From positions 1-64,000 of the forward strand of contig CAIUDG010000002.1 in assembly GCA_903897925.1 (NCBI GenBank): a stretch of 64,000 nucleotides of DNA. The letters are read 5' to 3'. The translations under genes and the position numbers were made by a program. Positions 41,102 through 50,069 of the stretch are shown piece after piece. The notes beneath the pieces were generated by a model. It was not told the DNA's origin and made no database searches. It saw only the letters and a program-made list of their open reading frames with translations. Numbering within the stretch: the stretch's first letter is position 1; each line of letters opens with the position of its first letter. Source of the DNA: an uncultured beta proteobacterium (GTDB taxonomy: Bacteria; Pseudomonadota; Gammaproteobacteria; Burkholderiales; Burkholderiaceae_C).

Positions 41102-42238
41102 TTACATGATGGAAAGGCCTTCGGTGCCGGCACTCAGGTTTTGTGCCTTGCCACGCTGGCTGTTGAGTTTGATCTGCAAGCGCAGATCGTTGAGCGAATC
41201 GGCATTGCGCAGCGCATCTTCGTAGGAAATGGCATTGCTTTCGTAGAGGTCAAACAGCGCCTGGTCAAAGGTCTGCATGCCCATATTGCGGCTTTTCTTC
41301 ATGATCTCCTTGATTTCCGAGACCTCGCCTTTGAAGATCAGGTCGGAAATCAGGGGTGAATTGATCATGACTTCCACCGCCGCCACCCGGCCCTTGCCGT
41401 CCTGTTTCGGAATCAGGCGCTGCGACACCATGGCCTTCAGATTGAGCGACAGATCCATCAGCAACTGGCTGTGCCGGTCTTCCGGGAAAAAGTTGATGAT
41501 GCGGTCCAGCGCCTGGTTGGCGCTGTTGGCATGCAGGGTGGCCAGCACCAGATGCCCGGTTTCGGCAAACGACACCGCGTGCTCCATGGTTTCGCGGTCG
41601 CGCAATTCGCCCATCAGGATCACATCCGGCGCCTGGCGCAGGGTGTTCTTCAGGGCCGAGGTCCAGCTGTCCGTATCCAGACCGATTTCGCGCTGGGTGA
41701 TCACGCAATTTTTGTGCGGATGGACAAACTCGATTGGGTCCTCGATTGTGATGATGTGGCCCCAGGAGTTTTCATTGCGCCAGTCGACCATGGCGGCCAG
41801 TGTGGTCGACTTGCCGGAGCCGGTTGAGCCGACCAGGATGCACAAACCGCGCTTGGCCAGGACAATGTCTTTCAGGCACTGTGGCACGCCCAGACTGTCG
41901 ATGCTGGGCAGTTGTGCCGGGATGACCCGCAGCACCAGTCCGACCTTGCCCTGCTGCACAAACACATTGACCCGAAAGCGCCCGATGCTCGGGGGCGAGA
42001 TGGCGAAGTTGCCTTCCTTGGTGCGTTCGAACTCGGCCACCTGCTTGTCATTCATGATCGAGCGCGCCAGCGCCAGCGTGTGCAGCGCATTCAATGGCTG
42101 CGGCGAGACCTTGGTGATACGGCCGTCCACCTTGATCGCGGGTGGAAAGTCTGCCGTGATGAACAGGTCGCTGCCATTGCGGCTGACCATCAGTTTGAGC
42201 AGGTCATTGATGAATTTTGTTGCCTGGTCGCGTTCCAT
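41102..42238 (-). CDS. pilU: type IV pilus retraction ATPase PilU
   Basis: A 378-residue hexameric ATPase of the PilT family. Walker A is GSTGSGKSTTLAAM, the Asp box contains IEDPIEFVH, the Walker B region is PDVILMGELRDRETME, and the His box carries LVLATLHANSANQALDRIINFFP. The N-terminal domain (DLFITADFPPAIKVDG) and an extended C-terminus are those of PilU, the accessory retraction motor acting with PilT at the pilus base. The ATG at 42238 is fixed by a strong AGGAGG site; the open frame extends upstream without support. It follows pilT after about 105 bases. Confidence 0.95.
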   Translation of the reverse strand: MERDQATKFINDLLKLMVSRNGSDLFITADFPPAIKVDGRITKVSPQPLNALHTLALARSIMNDKQVAEFERTKEGNFAISPPSIGRFRVNVFVQQGKVGLVLRVIPAQLPSIDSLGVPQCLKDIVLAKRGLCILVGSTGSGKSTTLAAMVDWRNENSWGHIITIEDPIEFVHPHKNCVITQREIGLDTDSWTSALKNTLRQAPDVILMGELRDRETMEHAVSFAETGHLVLATLHANSANQALDRIINFFPEDRHSQLLMDLSLNLKAMVSQRLIPKQDGKGRVAAVEVMINSPLISDLIFKGEVSEIKEIMKKSRNMGMQTFDQALFDLYESNAISYEDALRNADSLNDLRLQIKLNSQRGKAQNLSAGTEGLSIM

Positions 42239-42344
42239 GTACGTTCCTCCTGATGGGGCCCGCCCGGGGCCCAAAATCCCATTGTTGCGTGGGCTTGTGA
42301 CAGTGGCGGTGGCCTGGCAGCAGCAGGCCGCGGCGCCGCCGGGC

Positions 42345-43388
42345 TCAACCCGGGAAATTCTCCGGAATCTTGGCCTTGCCGCGTGCTTCGCTGGAACTGA
42401 TCATATTGCGCTTGACCAAGTCGGACAGATTCTGATCCAGGGTTTGCATGCCGACGCTGTTACCGGTCTGGATGCTGGAATACATCTGCGCGACTTTGCC
42501 CTCGCGAATCAGGTTGCGTATGGCGCTGGTGCCGAGCATGATTTCATGGGCCGCTATGCGGCCCTGGCCGTCTTTGGTTTTGCACAAGGTTTGCGAGATC
42601 ACGGCCTGCAGCGACTCGGACAACATGGCGCGCACCATTTCTTTTTCTTCTGCCGGAAACACGTCGATGATGCGGTCGATGGTTTTGGCGGCGCTGGAGG
42701 TGTGCAGCGTGCCGAACACCAGGTGACCGGTTTCCGAGGCGGTCATGGCCAGGCGGATGGTTTCCAGGTCGCGCATTTCGCCGACCAGAATGGCGTCCGG
42801 GTCTTCCCGCAGTGCCGAGCGCAGGGCGGCAGCGAAAGACTGGGTATGCGGACCGACCTCGCGTTGGTTGACCAGGCATTTTTTCGATTCGTGCACGAAC
42901 TCAATCGGGTCTTCCACCGTCAGAATGTGGCCGAATTCGGTTTCGTTGAGGTAGTTCACCATTGCCGCCAGCGTGGTTGACTTGCCAGAACCGGTCGGGC
43001 CGGTGACCAGTACCAGGCCGCGCGGGCGCAAGGCCAGGTCGGCAAAAATGCGCGGCGCGTTGAGTTGTTCCAGGGTCAGAATCTTGCTGGGAATGGTTCG
43101 AAACACGGCGCCAGCGCCACGCTGGTGGTTGAAGGCGTTGACCCGGAAGCGCGCCAGTCCGTCGATTTCAAAGGAGAAGTCGATCTCCAGAAATTCTTCA
43201 AAGTGCTTGCGCTGGGTGTCGTTCATGATGTCGTACACCATGGCATGCACTTGCTTGTGGTCCAGTGCTTCGACATTGATGCGGCGCACGTCGCCGTGCA
43301 CGCGGATCATGGGCGGCAAACCAGCCGAGAGGTGCAAGTCAGAGGCTTTGTTCTTGACGCTAAAGGCCAACAATTGGGTAATGTCCAC
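42345..43388 (-). CDS. pilT: type IV pilus twitching motility ATPase PilT
   Basis: A 347-residue retraction ATPase. It starts MDITQLLAFSVKNKASDLHLSAG, the classic PilT opening, and has Walker A GPTGSGKSTTLAAMVNY, LVGEMRDLETIRLA and LVFGTLHTSSAAKTIDRIID. The AIRNLIREGK motif near the C-terminus is present. PilT drives pilus disassembly for twitching and DNA uptake at the inner-membrane platform. It is divergent from yggS with 59 bases between starts, a widely conserved arrangement, and upstream of pilU. Confidence 0.97.
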   Translation of the reverse strand: MDITQLLAFSVKNKASDLHLSAGLPPMIRVHGDVRRINVEALDHKQVHAMVYDIMNDTQRKHFEEFLEIDFSFEIDGLARFRVNAFNHQRGAGAVFRTIPSKILTLEQLNAPRIFADLALRPRGLVLVTGPTGSGKSTTLAAMVNYLNETEFGHILTVEDPIEFVHESKKCLVNQREVGPHTQSFAAALRSALREDPDAILVGEMRDLETIRLAMTASETGHLVFGTLHTSSAAKTIDRIIDVFPAEEKEMVRAMLSESLQAVISQTLCKTKDGQGRIAAHEIMLGTSAIRNLIREGKVAQMYSSIQTGNSVGMQTLDQNLSDLVKRNMISSSEARGKAKIPENFPG

Positions 43389-43447
43389 GGAATCCTCGCT
43401 GGGGTGAATAGGCTGGGGCTGTGTTGGTTTGGTACGCTCGGGGGATT

Positions 43448-44140
43448 ATGACCATGATTGTCGACAACCTCCAGCGGGTGCGGTCCCGAATTGTGCAAGC
43501 CTGTAGTGCTTGTGGCCGCAGTGAACAGGAGGTAGTGTTGCTGGCTGTCTCCAAGACCTTTGGCGCCGCCGCTGTGCGCGAGGCTTACGCTGCCGGCCAA
43601 ACCGCGTTTGGCGAAAATTACATCCAGGAGGCGGTGGAAAAGATCGCCGCGCTGGCCGACTTGCCGCTGCAATGGCATTGCATTGGCCCGATCCAGAGCA
43701 ACAAGACGCGCCTGGTGGCGCAACACTTTGACTGGGCGCATACGGTGGACCGGTTTAAGACGGCACAGCGCCTGAATGATCAGCGCCCGCCGGAGCGCGC
43801 CGCGCTGAATGTCTGCATCCAAGTCAACATCGATGGCGGGCCAACCAAGGCGGGCGTGGCACCGACCGAGGTGCTGGCGCTGGCCCAGCAAATTGCCGGA
43901 CTGCCGCGCCTGCGTCTGCGTGGATTGATGACGATTCCCGAACCAGCGGCCGATTTTGCAGCGGCGTGCGCGGTGCACCAGCGGACCCGGCAACTGTTTG
44001 ATGCGCTGCAGTCCAGCGGTCTGGCGCTGGACACCTTGTCGATGGGAATGAGCGCTGACCTGGAAGCCGCCGTGCAGTGCGGCAGCAGCATGGTGCGTAT
44101 CGGCAGCGCCATTTTTGGCGGGCGCCAGTACCCGGCCTGA
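43448..44140 (+). CDS. yggS: YggS-family pyridoxal-phosphate homeostasis protein
   Basis: A 230-residue alanine-racemase-fold PLP protein. The PLP Lys is in LLAVSKTFG, followed by FGENYIQEAVEK, WHCIGPIQSNKTR and, near the end, LDTLSMGMSADLEAAVQCGSSMVRIGSAIFG; all are hallmarks of YggS/PROSC proteins, which buffer intracellular PLP and affect amino-acid pools. ATGs at 43448 and 43454 are both possible; the open frame upstream of them is not needed. Next to pilT on the other strand. Confidence 0.95.
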   Translation: MTMIVDNLQRVRSRIVQACSACGRSEQEVVLLAVSKTFGAAAVREAYAAGQTAFGENYIQEAVEKIAALADLPLQWHCIGPIQSNKTRLVAQHFDWAHTVDRFKTAQRLNDQRPPERAALNVCIQVNIDGGPTKAGVAPTEVLALAQQIAGLPRLRLRGLMTIPEPAADFAAACAVHQRTRQLFDALQSSGLALDTLSMGMSADLEAAVQCGSSMVRIGSAIFGGRQYPA

Positions 44141-44155
44141 GGCAGGCGCAGGTTC

Positions 44156-44641
44156 CTAGCCCAGCTTCAGGTGGGTGCTGTTCTTGATTTCGTCCATCAC
44201 GGTGTAGCTGCGGGTTTCACGCACGCCGGGCAACTGCCACAGCACGCCAGCAGCAAAGTCGCGATAGGCGGCGATGTCGGCGACGCGGATTTTGAGCAGG
44301 TAATCAAAGGCGCCGGCCACCATATGGCATTCCATGATCTGGGCCTGCAGCTGCACTGCGGCTTTGAAGTCTTCCATTCGGCTGGGGCTGCTGCGGTCGA
44401 CCACGACTTCGACAAAAACCGTCATGGCTGCATTCAATTGCAGCGGATTCAGGCGCGCTTCATAGCCCAGGATGTAGCCGTCTTTGGTCAGGCGCTGCAC
44501 ACGGGCCAGCACCGCGGTGGGTGACAAGGCTACGCTTTCAGCCAGTTTGAGATTGGAAATGCGCCCGTCTTCCTGCAGGCAGTGCAGGATTTTCAGGTCG
44601 ATGCGGTCTAATCCGCTGAAAAGTGGTGTGGGGTTGCTCAT
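44156..44641 (-). CDS. Lrp/AsnC-family regulator, probable proline-catabolism regulator
   Basis: A 161-residue Lrp-type regulator: the helix-turn-helix is in RIDLKILHCLQEDGRISNLKLAESVALSPTAV (landmark near 12-43), and the C-terminal RAM domain carries ECHMVAGAFDYLLKIRV and ends GVRETRSYTVMDEIK. The ATG at 44641 starts the conserved domain; the long upstream extension reads through the intergenic region. It is divergent from putA. Lrp-like PutR proteins are known to activate putA in response to proline, so that role is likely here; direct evidence is positional. Confidence 0.85.
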   Translation of the reverse strand: MSNPTPLFSGLDRIDLKILHCLQEDGRISNLKLAESVALSPTAVLARVQRLTKDGYILGYEARLNPLQLNAAMTVFVEVVVDRSSPSRMEDFKAAVQLQAQIMECHMVAGAFDYLLKIRVADIAAYRDFAAGVLWQLPGVRETRSYTVMDEIKNSTHLKLG

Positions 44642-44828
44642 GACTGGGGCGCATGTTAAAGGAAACTTACGAACCCCAACGCCAAGTGTGAAAAAAGGCT
44701 CTCCTGATGAAATGGGTTCATTGGTCGATTTGGCAGACTTAGCTGCTAGTTGGCTGGAGAATATCGGCGAACAATTCGTTGTTCCCTGGGTGAATATGTG
44801 ACTTTCGACTAAATTCAGCGGAGGTGCC

Positions 44829-47816
44829 ATGCCAACACAGCAATATTTGCCGACGCCCTACCGTTCCGAGGCGGCGGTACTGGCCCCGATGCTGGCGGCC
44901 CTGCACGGCGCGCTGGACTGGAGCGGTGTGCAGCAATGCGCCAGGCCCTGGATTGTCGCGGTGCGCCAGCATCCTTCGGCGTTCTGGAAGCTGGAGCAGT
45001 TGTTGCAGGAATATCCGCTGTCCAGTGCCGAGGGCCTGGCCCTGATGCGCCTGGCCGAGGCCTTGTTGCGCGTGCCTGACACACCGAGCGCGATCGCGCT
45101 GCTTGCCGATCAACTGGCGCGGCCGGCGTTTAGCAGTTCGGGCCAGGCAGTGCCGGGGCGTTGGTCGCGCCGGGCGATCGGCCTGGCCAAGCAGCATCTG
45201 CCGGTGCCCGCCGGTTCGGAGGCGCCGGCGGACGCTGTGCCACTGGGCGCGCGCGCCGTACTGGCGGCCAGTTTGCGGGCTTTGCAGCTGTTGGGCCGGC
45301 AGTTTGTACTGGGCCAGACGCTGGGCCAGGCGCGGCACAAGGCGCAGCAGCTGCGCCAGTCGCAGGGTGCAAGGTTGCGCTTTTCCTACGACATGCTGGG
45401 TGAAGGTGCGCGCACCGAGGCCGATGCCTTGGATTACCTGCAGCGCTATGCGGCAGCCCTGGAGTCGCTGGCGTGGGAGGCGGGCGCGGCGGCGCCGGAG
45501 CTGAAGGACGGCCTGTCGATCAAGCTCAGCGCCCTGCATCCGCGTTATGAAGATGTGCAGCGCGAGCGCGTGATGCGGGAACTGCTGCCACGCGTCTGGT
45601 CCTTGTGTGAAACCGCAGCGCGCGCCAACCTCAACCTGACGCTGGACGCCGAGGAGGTGGATCGGCTGGAGTTGTCGCTGGCGCTGTTGGAGGCCCTGCT
45701 ACAGCGTGTGGCGCAGCATTACCCGCAGTGGCGCGGTCTGGGCCTGGCCTTGCAGGCCTACCAGACGCGCGCGCTGGAGCTGACACAGCAGGTGATTGCG
45801 CTGGCGCGCAAGTACCGGGTGCGCCTGATGTGCCGGCTGGTCAAGGGCGCCTACTGGGACAGCGAAATCAAGCGCGCCCAGGAACTCGGGCTGGCGGCGT
45901 ATCCGGTATTCACCCACAAGCCGCACACCGATACCTCTTACCTGGCCTGTGCCCAGGCCCTGCTGGCAGCACCGGACGCCGTGTTTCCCCAGTTTGCCAG
46001 CCATAACGCAGTCACCATTGCGGCGGTGCTGCAGCTGGCCGAGCGCAGCGGCAGCGCGTTTGAACTGCAGCGCCTGCACGGCATGGGCGAAGGCGTTTAC
46101 CGCGAGGTACTGAAGAACCCGCGTCTGTCCTGCCGGGTTTACGCGCCGGTCGGGCGGCACCGGGATTTGCTGGCCTACCTGGTGCGGCGCTTGCTCGAAA
46201 ATGGCGCCAATTCATCCTTTGTGCAACAGCTCGGCGATGTGCGGCTGGACCCGGCGCAGCTGCTGACGTCGCCCTTGCAGCAAGTCGAAGCGGCGGCCTT
46301 GGCGTTGCCGCTCGATTTGTTTGGCGCGCCAACCGGCGGGCGCAACAACAGCCGGGGACTGGATTGGTCGCAGGCGCAGCTGCGCGCTGAGTTGCTGCAG
46401 GTGTATGCACAAACCGCGCTGCCAATGCAGACCGGTAGCACGCCGTCGGAACTCACCCAGGCACACGCCGCTGCGCAGGCGGCATTCGTGCCCTGGTGCA
46501 GCACGCCGGTGGCGCAGCGTGCGCGGGTGCTGCGGCGTGCGGCAGATTTGTTGCAAGAACAGTTGCCGCAGTTGGCGGCCTTGCTGGTGAAAGAGGCGCG
46601 CAAAACCTGGCTTGATGCGATCAGCGAAGTGCGCGAGGCGATGGATTTTTTGCGTTATTACGCCGATGAAGCAGAGCGCATTCAGCAGCCGCAGACCCTG
46701 ACCGGTGTGACCGGCGAGCGCAATACGCTGCTGCTGCGCGGCCGGGGCGTCTGGGTCTGCATCAGCCCGTGGAATTTTCCGCTGGCGATTTTTACCGGCC
46801 AGGTGGCGGCCGCACTGGCCACTGGCAATACCGTGCTGGCCAAGCCAGCCGAGCAGACGCCGGCGCTTGCGCAGGCGGCGGTCCGGCTGCTGCACGCCGC
46901 CGGCGTGCCGGCGGCGGCCTTGCACTGCCTGCCGGGCCCGGGCGACACGGTCGGCGCGGCGCTGGTGGCCATGCCGGCAATTGCCGGTGTGGTGTTTACC
47001 GGCTCCCAGGCGGTGGCAAAAACGATCCAGCGCGCACTGGCGGCGCAGGACGGGCCGATCATCCCGCTGATTGCCGAGACCGGGGGCATCAACGCCATGC
47101 TGGTGGACTCTACGGCGCTGCCGGAACAGGTGGTGGACGCAGTGCTGCAGAGTGCGTTCCGCTCGGCCGGACAACGCTGTTCGGCGCTGCGCCTGCTGTG
47201 CCTGCACCAAGCCATTGCCGATCCGGTGCTGACCATGCTGCAGGGCGCCGTCAGTTTGCTGGTGCTGGGCGACCCGGCGGACCCGGCGACCGACGTGGGA
47301 CCGGTGATTGACCGCGCCGCCCTGGGCACCTTGCAGCAGCAGATCCGGCAGCTGCAGTTGCACGCCCGGCCCGTGTTTGGTACGCAGTCCGTGGGCCGCC
47401 AGGCAGACGCCGACAGCGCCTGCCTGTTGCCACCGCAAGCCTATGAAATCGACGCCGTGGAGCGTGCCGACACCGAAATCTTTGGACCGGTGCTGCAGGT
47501 GCTGCGCTGGTCCGGCGATCCGGCGGCGTTGCTGGCTAAAATCAATGCCCTGGGTTACGGTCTGACGCTGGGCATTCAGACCCGCATTGACAGCCGGGCG
47601 CAGCAGCTCGCCGCTGCGGCGCGGGTTGGCAATGTGTATGTCAATCGCAATATGGTGGGCGCGGTGGTCGGGGTCCAGCCCTTTGGCGGTGAAGGCCTGA
47701 GTGGCACCGGGCCGAAGGCCGGTGGCCCGCATTATCTGTACCGCTTTTGCGCGGAACAGACCTTGACCGTGAACACCGCTGCCGCAGGCGGCAACGCCGC
47801 CTTGCTGGCAAGTTGA
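44829..47816 (+). CDS. putA: bifunctional proline dehydrogenase / L-glutamate gamma-semialdehyde dehydrogenase PutA
   Basis: A 995-residue two-step enzyme oxidising proline to glutamate. A helical N-terminal part is followed by the FAD-dependent PRODH barrel (about 160-450), with SIKLSALHPRYED, CRLVKGAYWDSEIKRAQ and YLVRRLLENGANSSFV. The aldehyde dehydrogenase (about 520-960) shows SPWNFPLAIFTGQVAAAL, the Glu in LIAETGGINAML and the catalytic Cys784 in SAGQRCSALRLL. There is no N-terminal ribbon-helix-helix domain, so it cannot repress itself; the divergent Lrp-type gene probably regulates it. It would act at the inner membrane, passing electrons to ubiquinone. Confidence 0.96.
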   Translation: MPTQQYLPTPYRSEAAVLAPMLAALHGALDWSGVQQCARPWIVAVRQHPSAFWKLEQLLQEYPLSSAEGLALMRLAEALLRVPDTPSAIALLADQLARPAFSSSGQAVPGRWSRRAIGLAKQHLPVPAGSEAPADAVPLGARAVLAASLRALQLLGRQFVLGQTLGQARHKAQQLRQSQGARLRFSYDMLGEGARTEADALDYLQRYAAALESLAWEAGAAAPELKDGLSIKLSALHPRYEDVQRERVMRELLPRVWSLCETAARANLNLTLDAEEVDRLELSLALLEALLQRVAQHYPQWRGLGLALQAYQTRALELTQQVIALARKYRVRLMCRLVKGAYWDSEIKRAQELGLAAYPVFTHKPHTDTSYLACAQALLAAPDAVFPQFASHNAVTIAAVLQLAERSGSAFELQRLHGMGEGVYREVLKNPRLSCRVYAPVGRHRDLLAYLVRRLLENGANSSFVQQLGDVRLDPAQLLTSPLQQVEAAALALPLDLFGAPTGGRNNSRGLDWSQAQLRAELLQVYAQTALPMQTGSTPSELTQAHAAAQAAFVPWCSTPVAQRARVLRRAADLLQEQLPQLAALLVKEARKTWLDAISEVREAMDFLRYYADEAERIQQPQTLTGVTGERNTLLLRGRGVWVCISPWNFPLAIFTGQVAAALATGNTVLAKPAEQTPALAQAAVRLLHAAGVPAAALHCLPGPGDTVGAALVAMPAIAGVVFTGSQAVAKTIQRALAAQDGPIIPLIAETGGINAMLVDSTALPEQVVDAVLQSAFRSAGQRCSALRLLCLHQAIADPVLTMLQGAVSLLVLGDPADPATDVGPVIDRAALGTLQQQIRQLQLHARPVFGTQSVGRQADADSACLLPPQAYEIDAVERADTEIFGPVLQVLRWSGDPAALLAKINALGYGLTLGIQTRIDSRAQQLAAAARVGNVYVNRNMVGAVVGVQPFGGEGLSGTGPKAGGPHYLYRFCAEQTLTVNTAAAGGNAALLAS

Positions 47817-47826
47817 GGTACTGGCT

Positions 47827-47867
47827 GCGGCGCTGAAGCTGCGGCTTCAGTGCGGCTTTAGCGCCGC
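47827..47867. terminator. compound hairpin between convergent putA and arginase genes
   Basis: Outer arms GCGGCGCT (47827-47834) and AGCGCCGC (47860-47867) are perfectly complementary, and an inner hairpin CTGAAGC / GCTTCAG (47833-47839 / 47844-47850) sits inside. It lies between two convergent stops and overlaps the last codons of the arginase gene. No U-tract is clear, so it is a candidate bidirectional terminator or 3-prime end stabiliser. Confidence 0.5.
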
Positions 47868-48772
47868 ATCAGAGTGCTTTTGCCGAACAGGGATTCGACC
47901 AGATCCACCGCCAGTTCGGCGGTGCGGTTGCGCAGATCCAGTGCCGGGTTGAGTTCCATGATGTCGAGCGAACCGAGTTGCCCGGTATCGGCAACCATTT
48001 CCATGCACAGCTGGGCTTCGCGGTAGCTCGGGCCGCCACGCACCGTAGTGCCAACGCCGGGCGCAATGTCGGGGTCGAGAAAGTCGACATCGAAACTGAC
48101 GTGTATATGGGTGTTGCCGTCGATGCCGGCGAGGGCCTGCTGCATGGTGGCGCGCATGCCGACTTCATCGATGTAGCGCATGTCAAACACCTCCAGCGCA
48201 TGCTGGTGCACCAGGCGTTTTTCGCCTTCGTCGACGCTGCGGATGCCAATCTGGCGGACGCAGTCGGCGGCGATGGCGGGTATCTGTGGACCCATGCCGA
48301 TCAACGCCGGCGGCCCCAGGCCGCACAGGCACGCCAGCGGCATGCCATGCAGATTGCCGCTCGGCGTGAGCTGCTGGGTGTTGAAGTCGGCATGGGCATC
48401 GAGCCAGAGCACGCGCAGTGTTTTGCCCTGGGCCTGGCAGTGGCGTGCCACGGCGCTGATGGAGCCGATCGCCAGGCAGTGGTCGCCGCCAAGCAGCAGC
48501 GGCAGGCGGGCCTGCTGCAATTCGCCCCAGACCGCTGCATGGACCAGCTGGTTCCAGCGCGTTACTTGGTCCAGGTGGCGGTAACCTGCGCTGGCCGGCT
48601 GCCAGGGATTGGCCGGGCCATTGAGATTGCCCAGGTCATGAACTTCCAGGCCACGCGCCTGCAAGGCCGCGGCCAGTTGCGCAACGCGCAAGGCTTCCGG
48701 GCCCATGCTGGCGCCACGGCTGCCGGCGCCAATGTCGGTCGGCGCGCCGATCAGGCTGATGGGGGTCTTCAT
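47858..48772 (-). CDS. rocF: arginase
   Basis: A 304-residue ureohydrolase. The manganese ligands are visible in GGDHCLAIG, WLDAHADFN and SFDVDFLDPD. The N-terminal IGAPTDIGAGSRGASMGPEALR is typical of arginases (as opposed to agmatinases). It hydrolyses arginine to ornithine and urea. The neighbours, putA converging on it and an aminotransferase divergent from it, suggest an amino-acid catabolism locus, with ornithine feeding toward proline or glutamate semialdehyde; no ornithine-processing gene is seen. Length is usual. Confidence 0.93.
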   Translation of the reverse strand: MKTPISLIGAPTDIGAGSRGASMGPEALRVAQLAAALQARGLEVHDLGNLNGPANPWQPASAGYRHLDQVTRWNQLVHAAVWGELQQARLPLLLGGDHCLAIGSISAVARHCQAQGKTLRVLWLDAHADFNTQQLTPSGNLHGMPLACLCGLGPPALIGMGPQIPAIAADCVRQIGIRSVDEGEKRLVHQHALEVFDMRYIDEVGMRATMQQALAGIDGNTHIHVSFDVDFLDPDIAPGVGTTVRGGPSYREAQLCMEMVADTGQLGSLDIMELNPALDLRNRTAELAVDLVESLFGKSTLMRR

Positions 48773-48895
48773 GGGGCTCCGAGTGTACGCAGATGCGGCG
48801 CGGCGCGGTAGTGGCCCGGTAGTGGCGGCGCCAGGCGGCGCTGGCCCATGCTAAGCTGATCGCCCATTTGACCCGATAACTCTGCGGAGACCAGC

Positions 48896-50050
48896 ATGCC
48901 AGGACTCGTACCCCACATTGATCCCGAAGGATTGCTCGAATTTTCGGTGGTTTATACCGACCGCGCGCTCAACCACATGTCGCAGCGCTTCCAGTCCGTC
49001 ATGAAAGACATCTCGGGCATTCTGAAAGAGGTGTACCGGGCGCCGTCGGTGGCGCTGGTGCCCGGCAGCGGCACTTTTGGCATGGAAGCCGTGGCGCGCC
49101 AGTTCGCCGGTGGCAAAAAAGTGCTGGTCATTCGCAACGGCTGGTTCAGCTACCGCTGGAGCCAGATTTTCGACATGGGCCAGATTCCGGCCCAAACCAC
49201 GGTGCTGAAGGCCCGCCGTGTCGGCACGCACAAGCAGGCGCCCTGGATTCCCTGCCCGATAGAAGAAGTGGTGGCCACCATCCGTGCCGAAAAGCCGGAT
49301 CTGGTGTTCGCCCCGCACGTGGAAACCGCCGCCGGCATGATCCTTCCCGACGACTACCTGCGTGCCGTGGCGCAGGCGGTGCATGAAGTTGGTGGACTGT
49401 TTGTGCTGGACTGCATTGCCTCAGGCGCAATGTGGGTCGATATGCAGGCCACCGGGGTCGACCTGCTGGTAACGGCGCCCCAAAAAGGCTGGAGTGGATC
49501 ACCTTGCTGCGCCATGGTGATGCTGAGTGCGCGTGCGCGCGCCGCTATCGACGCCACCACCAGTTCCAGTTTCGCCTGCGATCTGAAAAAGTGGCTGCAA
49601 ATCATGGAAGCCTATGAAAAGGGCGGCCATGCCTACCACGCCACCATGCCCACCGATGCGCTCACGCGCTTGCGTGAAGTGATGGTCGAGACGCGCGACT
49701 ACGGCTTTGAAAAAGTGCGCCAGGAACAGATCACCCTGGGCAGCAAGGTGCGCGCCCTGTTTGCCGAGCGCGGCATCGCCAGTGTGGCTGCCGAAGGCTT
49801 CCAGGCGCCGGGTGTGGTGGTCAGCTATACCGCCGATACCGATATCCACAACAGCAAGAAATTCCTGGCGCTGGGTTTGCAGACTGCCGCCGGGGTGCCG
49901 CTGCAGTGCGACGAACCGGCCGATTTCATGAGCTTTCGGGTCGGCTTGTTCGGTTTGGAAAAGTTGCACAACGTGGAGCGCAGCGTTGGCCACCTGGCGG
50001 CAGCGCTGGACGCCATGGGCATAGTGGCGCCGCAGGCGCAAGCCGCCTGA
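48896..50050 (+). CDS. class V aminotransferase, alanine-glyoxylate/serine-glyoxylate type
   Basis: A 384-residue PLP aminotransferase of the AGT/SPT group. The substrate/PLP region VALVPGSGTFGMEAVARQF and the PLP Lys in TAPQKGWSG are clear; FVLDCIASGAMWVDM holds the Asp facing the PLP nitrogen. Such enzymes transfer an amino group, often to glyoxylate giving glycine. The divergent start region toward arginase (about 120 bases) has GCGGAGA before the ATG. The convergent next gene encodes a glycolate oxidase-like protein, a functional match since that enzyme makes glyoxylate. Exact amino donor is unknown. Confidence 0.87.
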   Translation: MPGLVPHIDPEGLLEFSVVYTDRALNHMSQRFQSVMKDISGILKEVYRAPSVALVPGSGTFGMEAVARQFAGGKKVLVIRNGWFSYRWSQIFDMGQIPAQTTVLKARRVGTHKQAPWIPCPIEEVVATIRAEKPDLVFAPHVETAAGMILPDDYLRAVAQAVHEVGGLFVLDCIASGAMWVDMQATGVDLLVTAPQKGWSGSPCCAMVMLSARARAAIDATTSSSFACDLKKWLQIMEAYEKGGHAYHATMPTDALTRLREVMVETRDYGFEKVRQEQITLGSKVRALFAERGIASVAAEGFQAPGVVVSYTADTDIHNSKKFLALGLQTAAGVPLQCDEPADFMSFRVGLFGLEKLHNVERSVGHLAAALDAMGIVAPQAQAA

Positions 50051-50069
50051 ACGTGCGGCCCGGGCGCCG

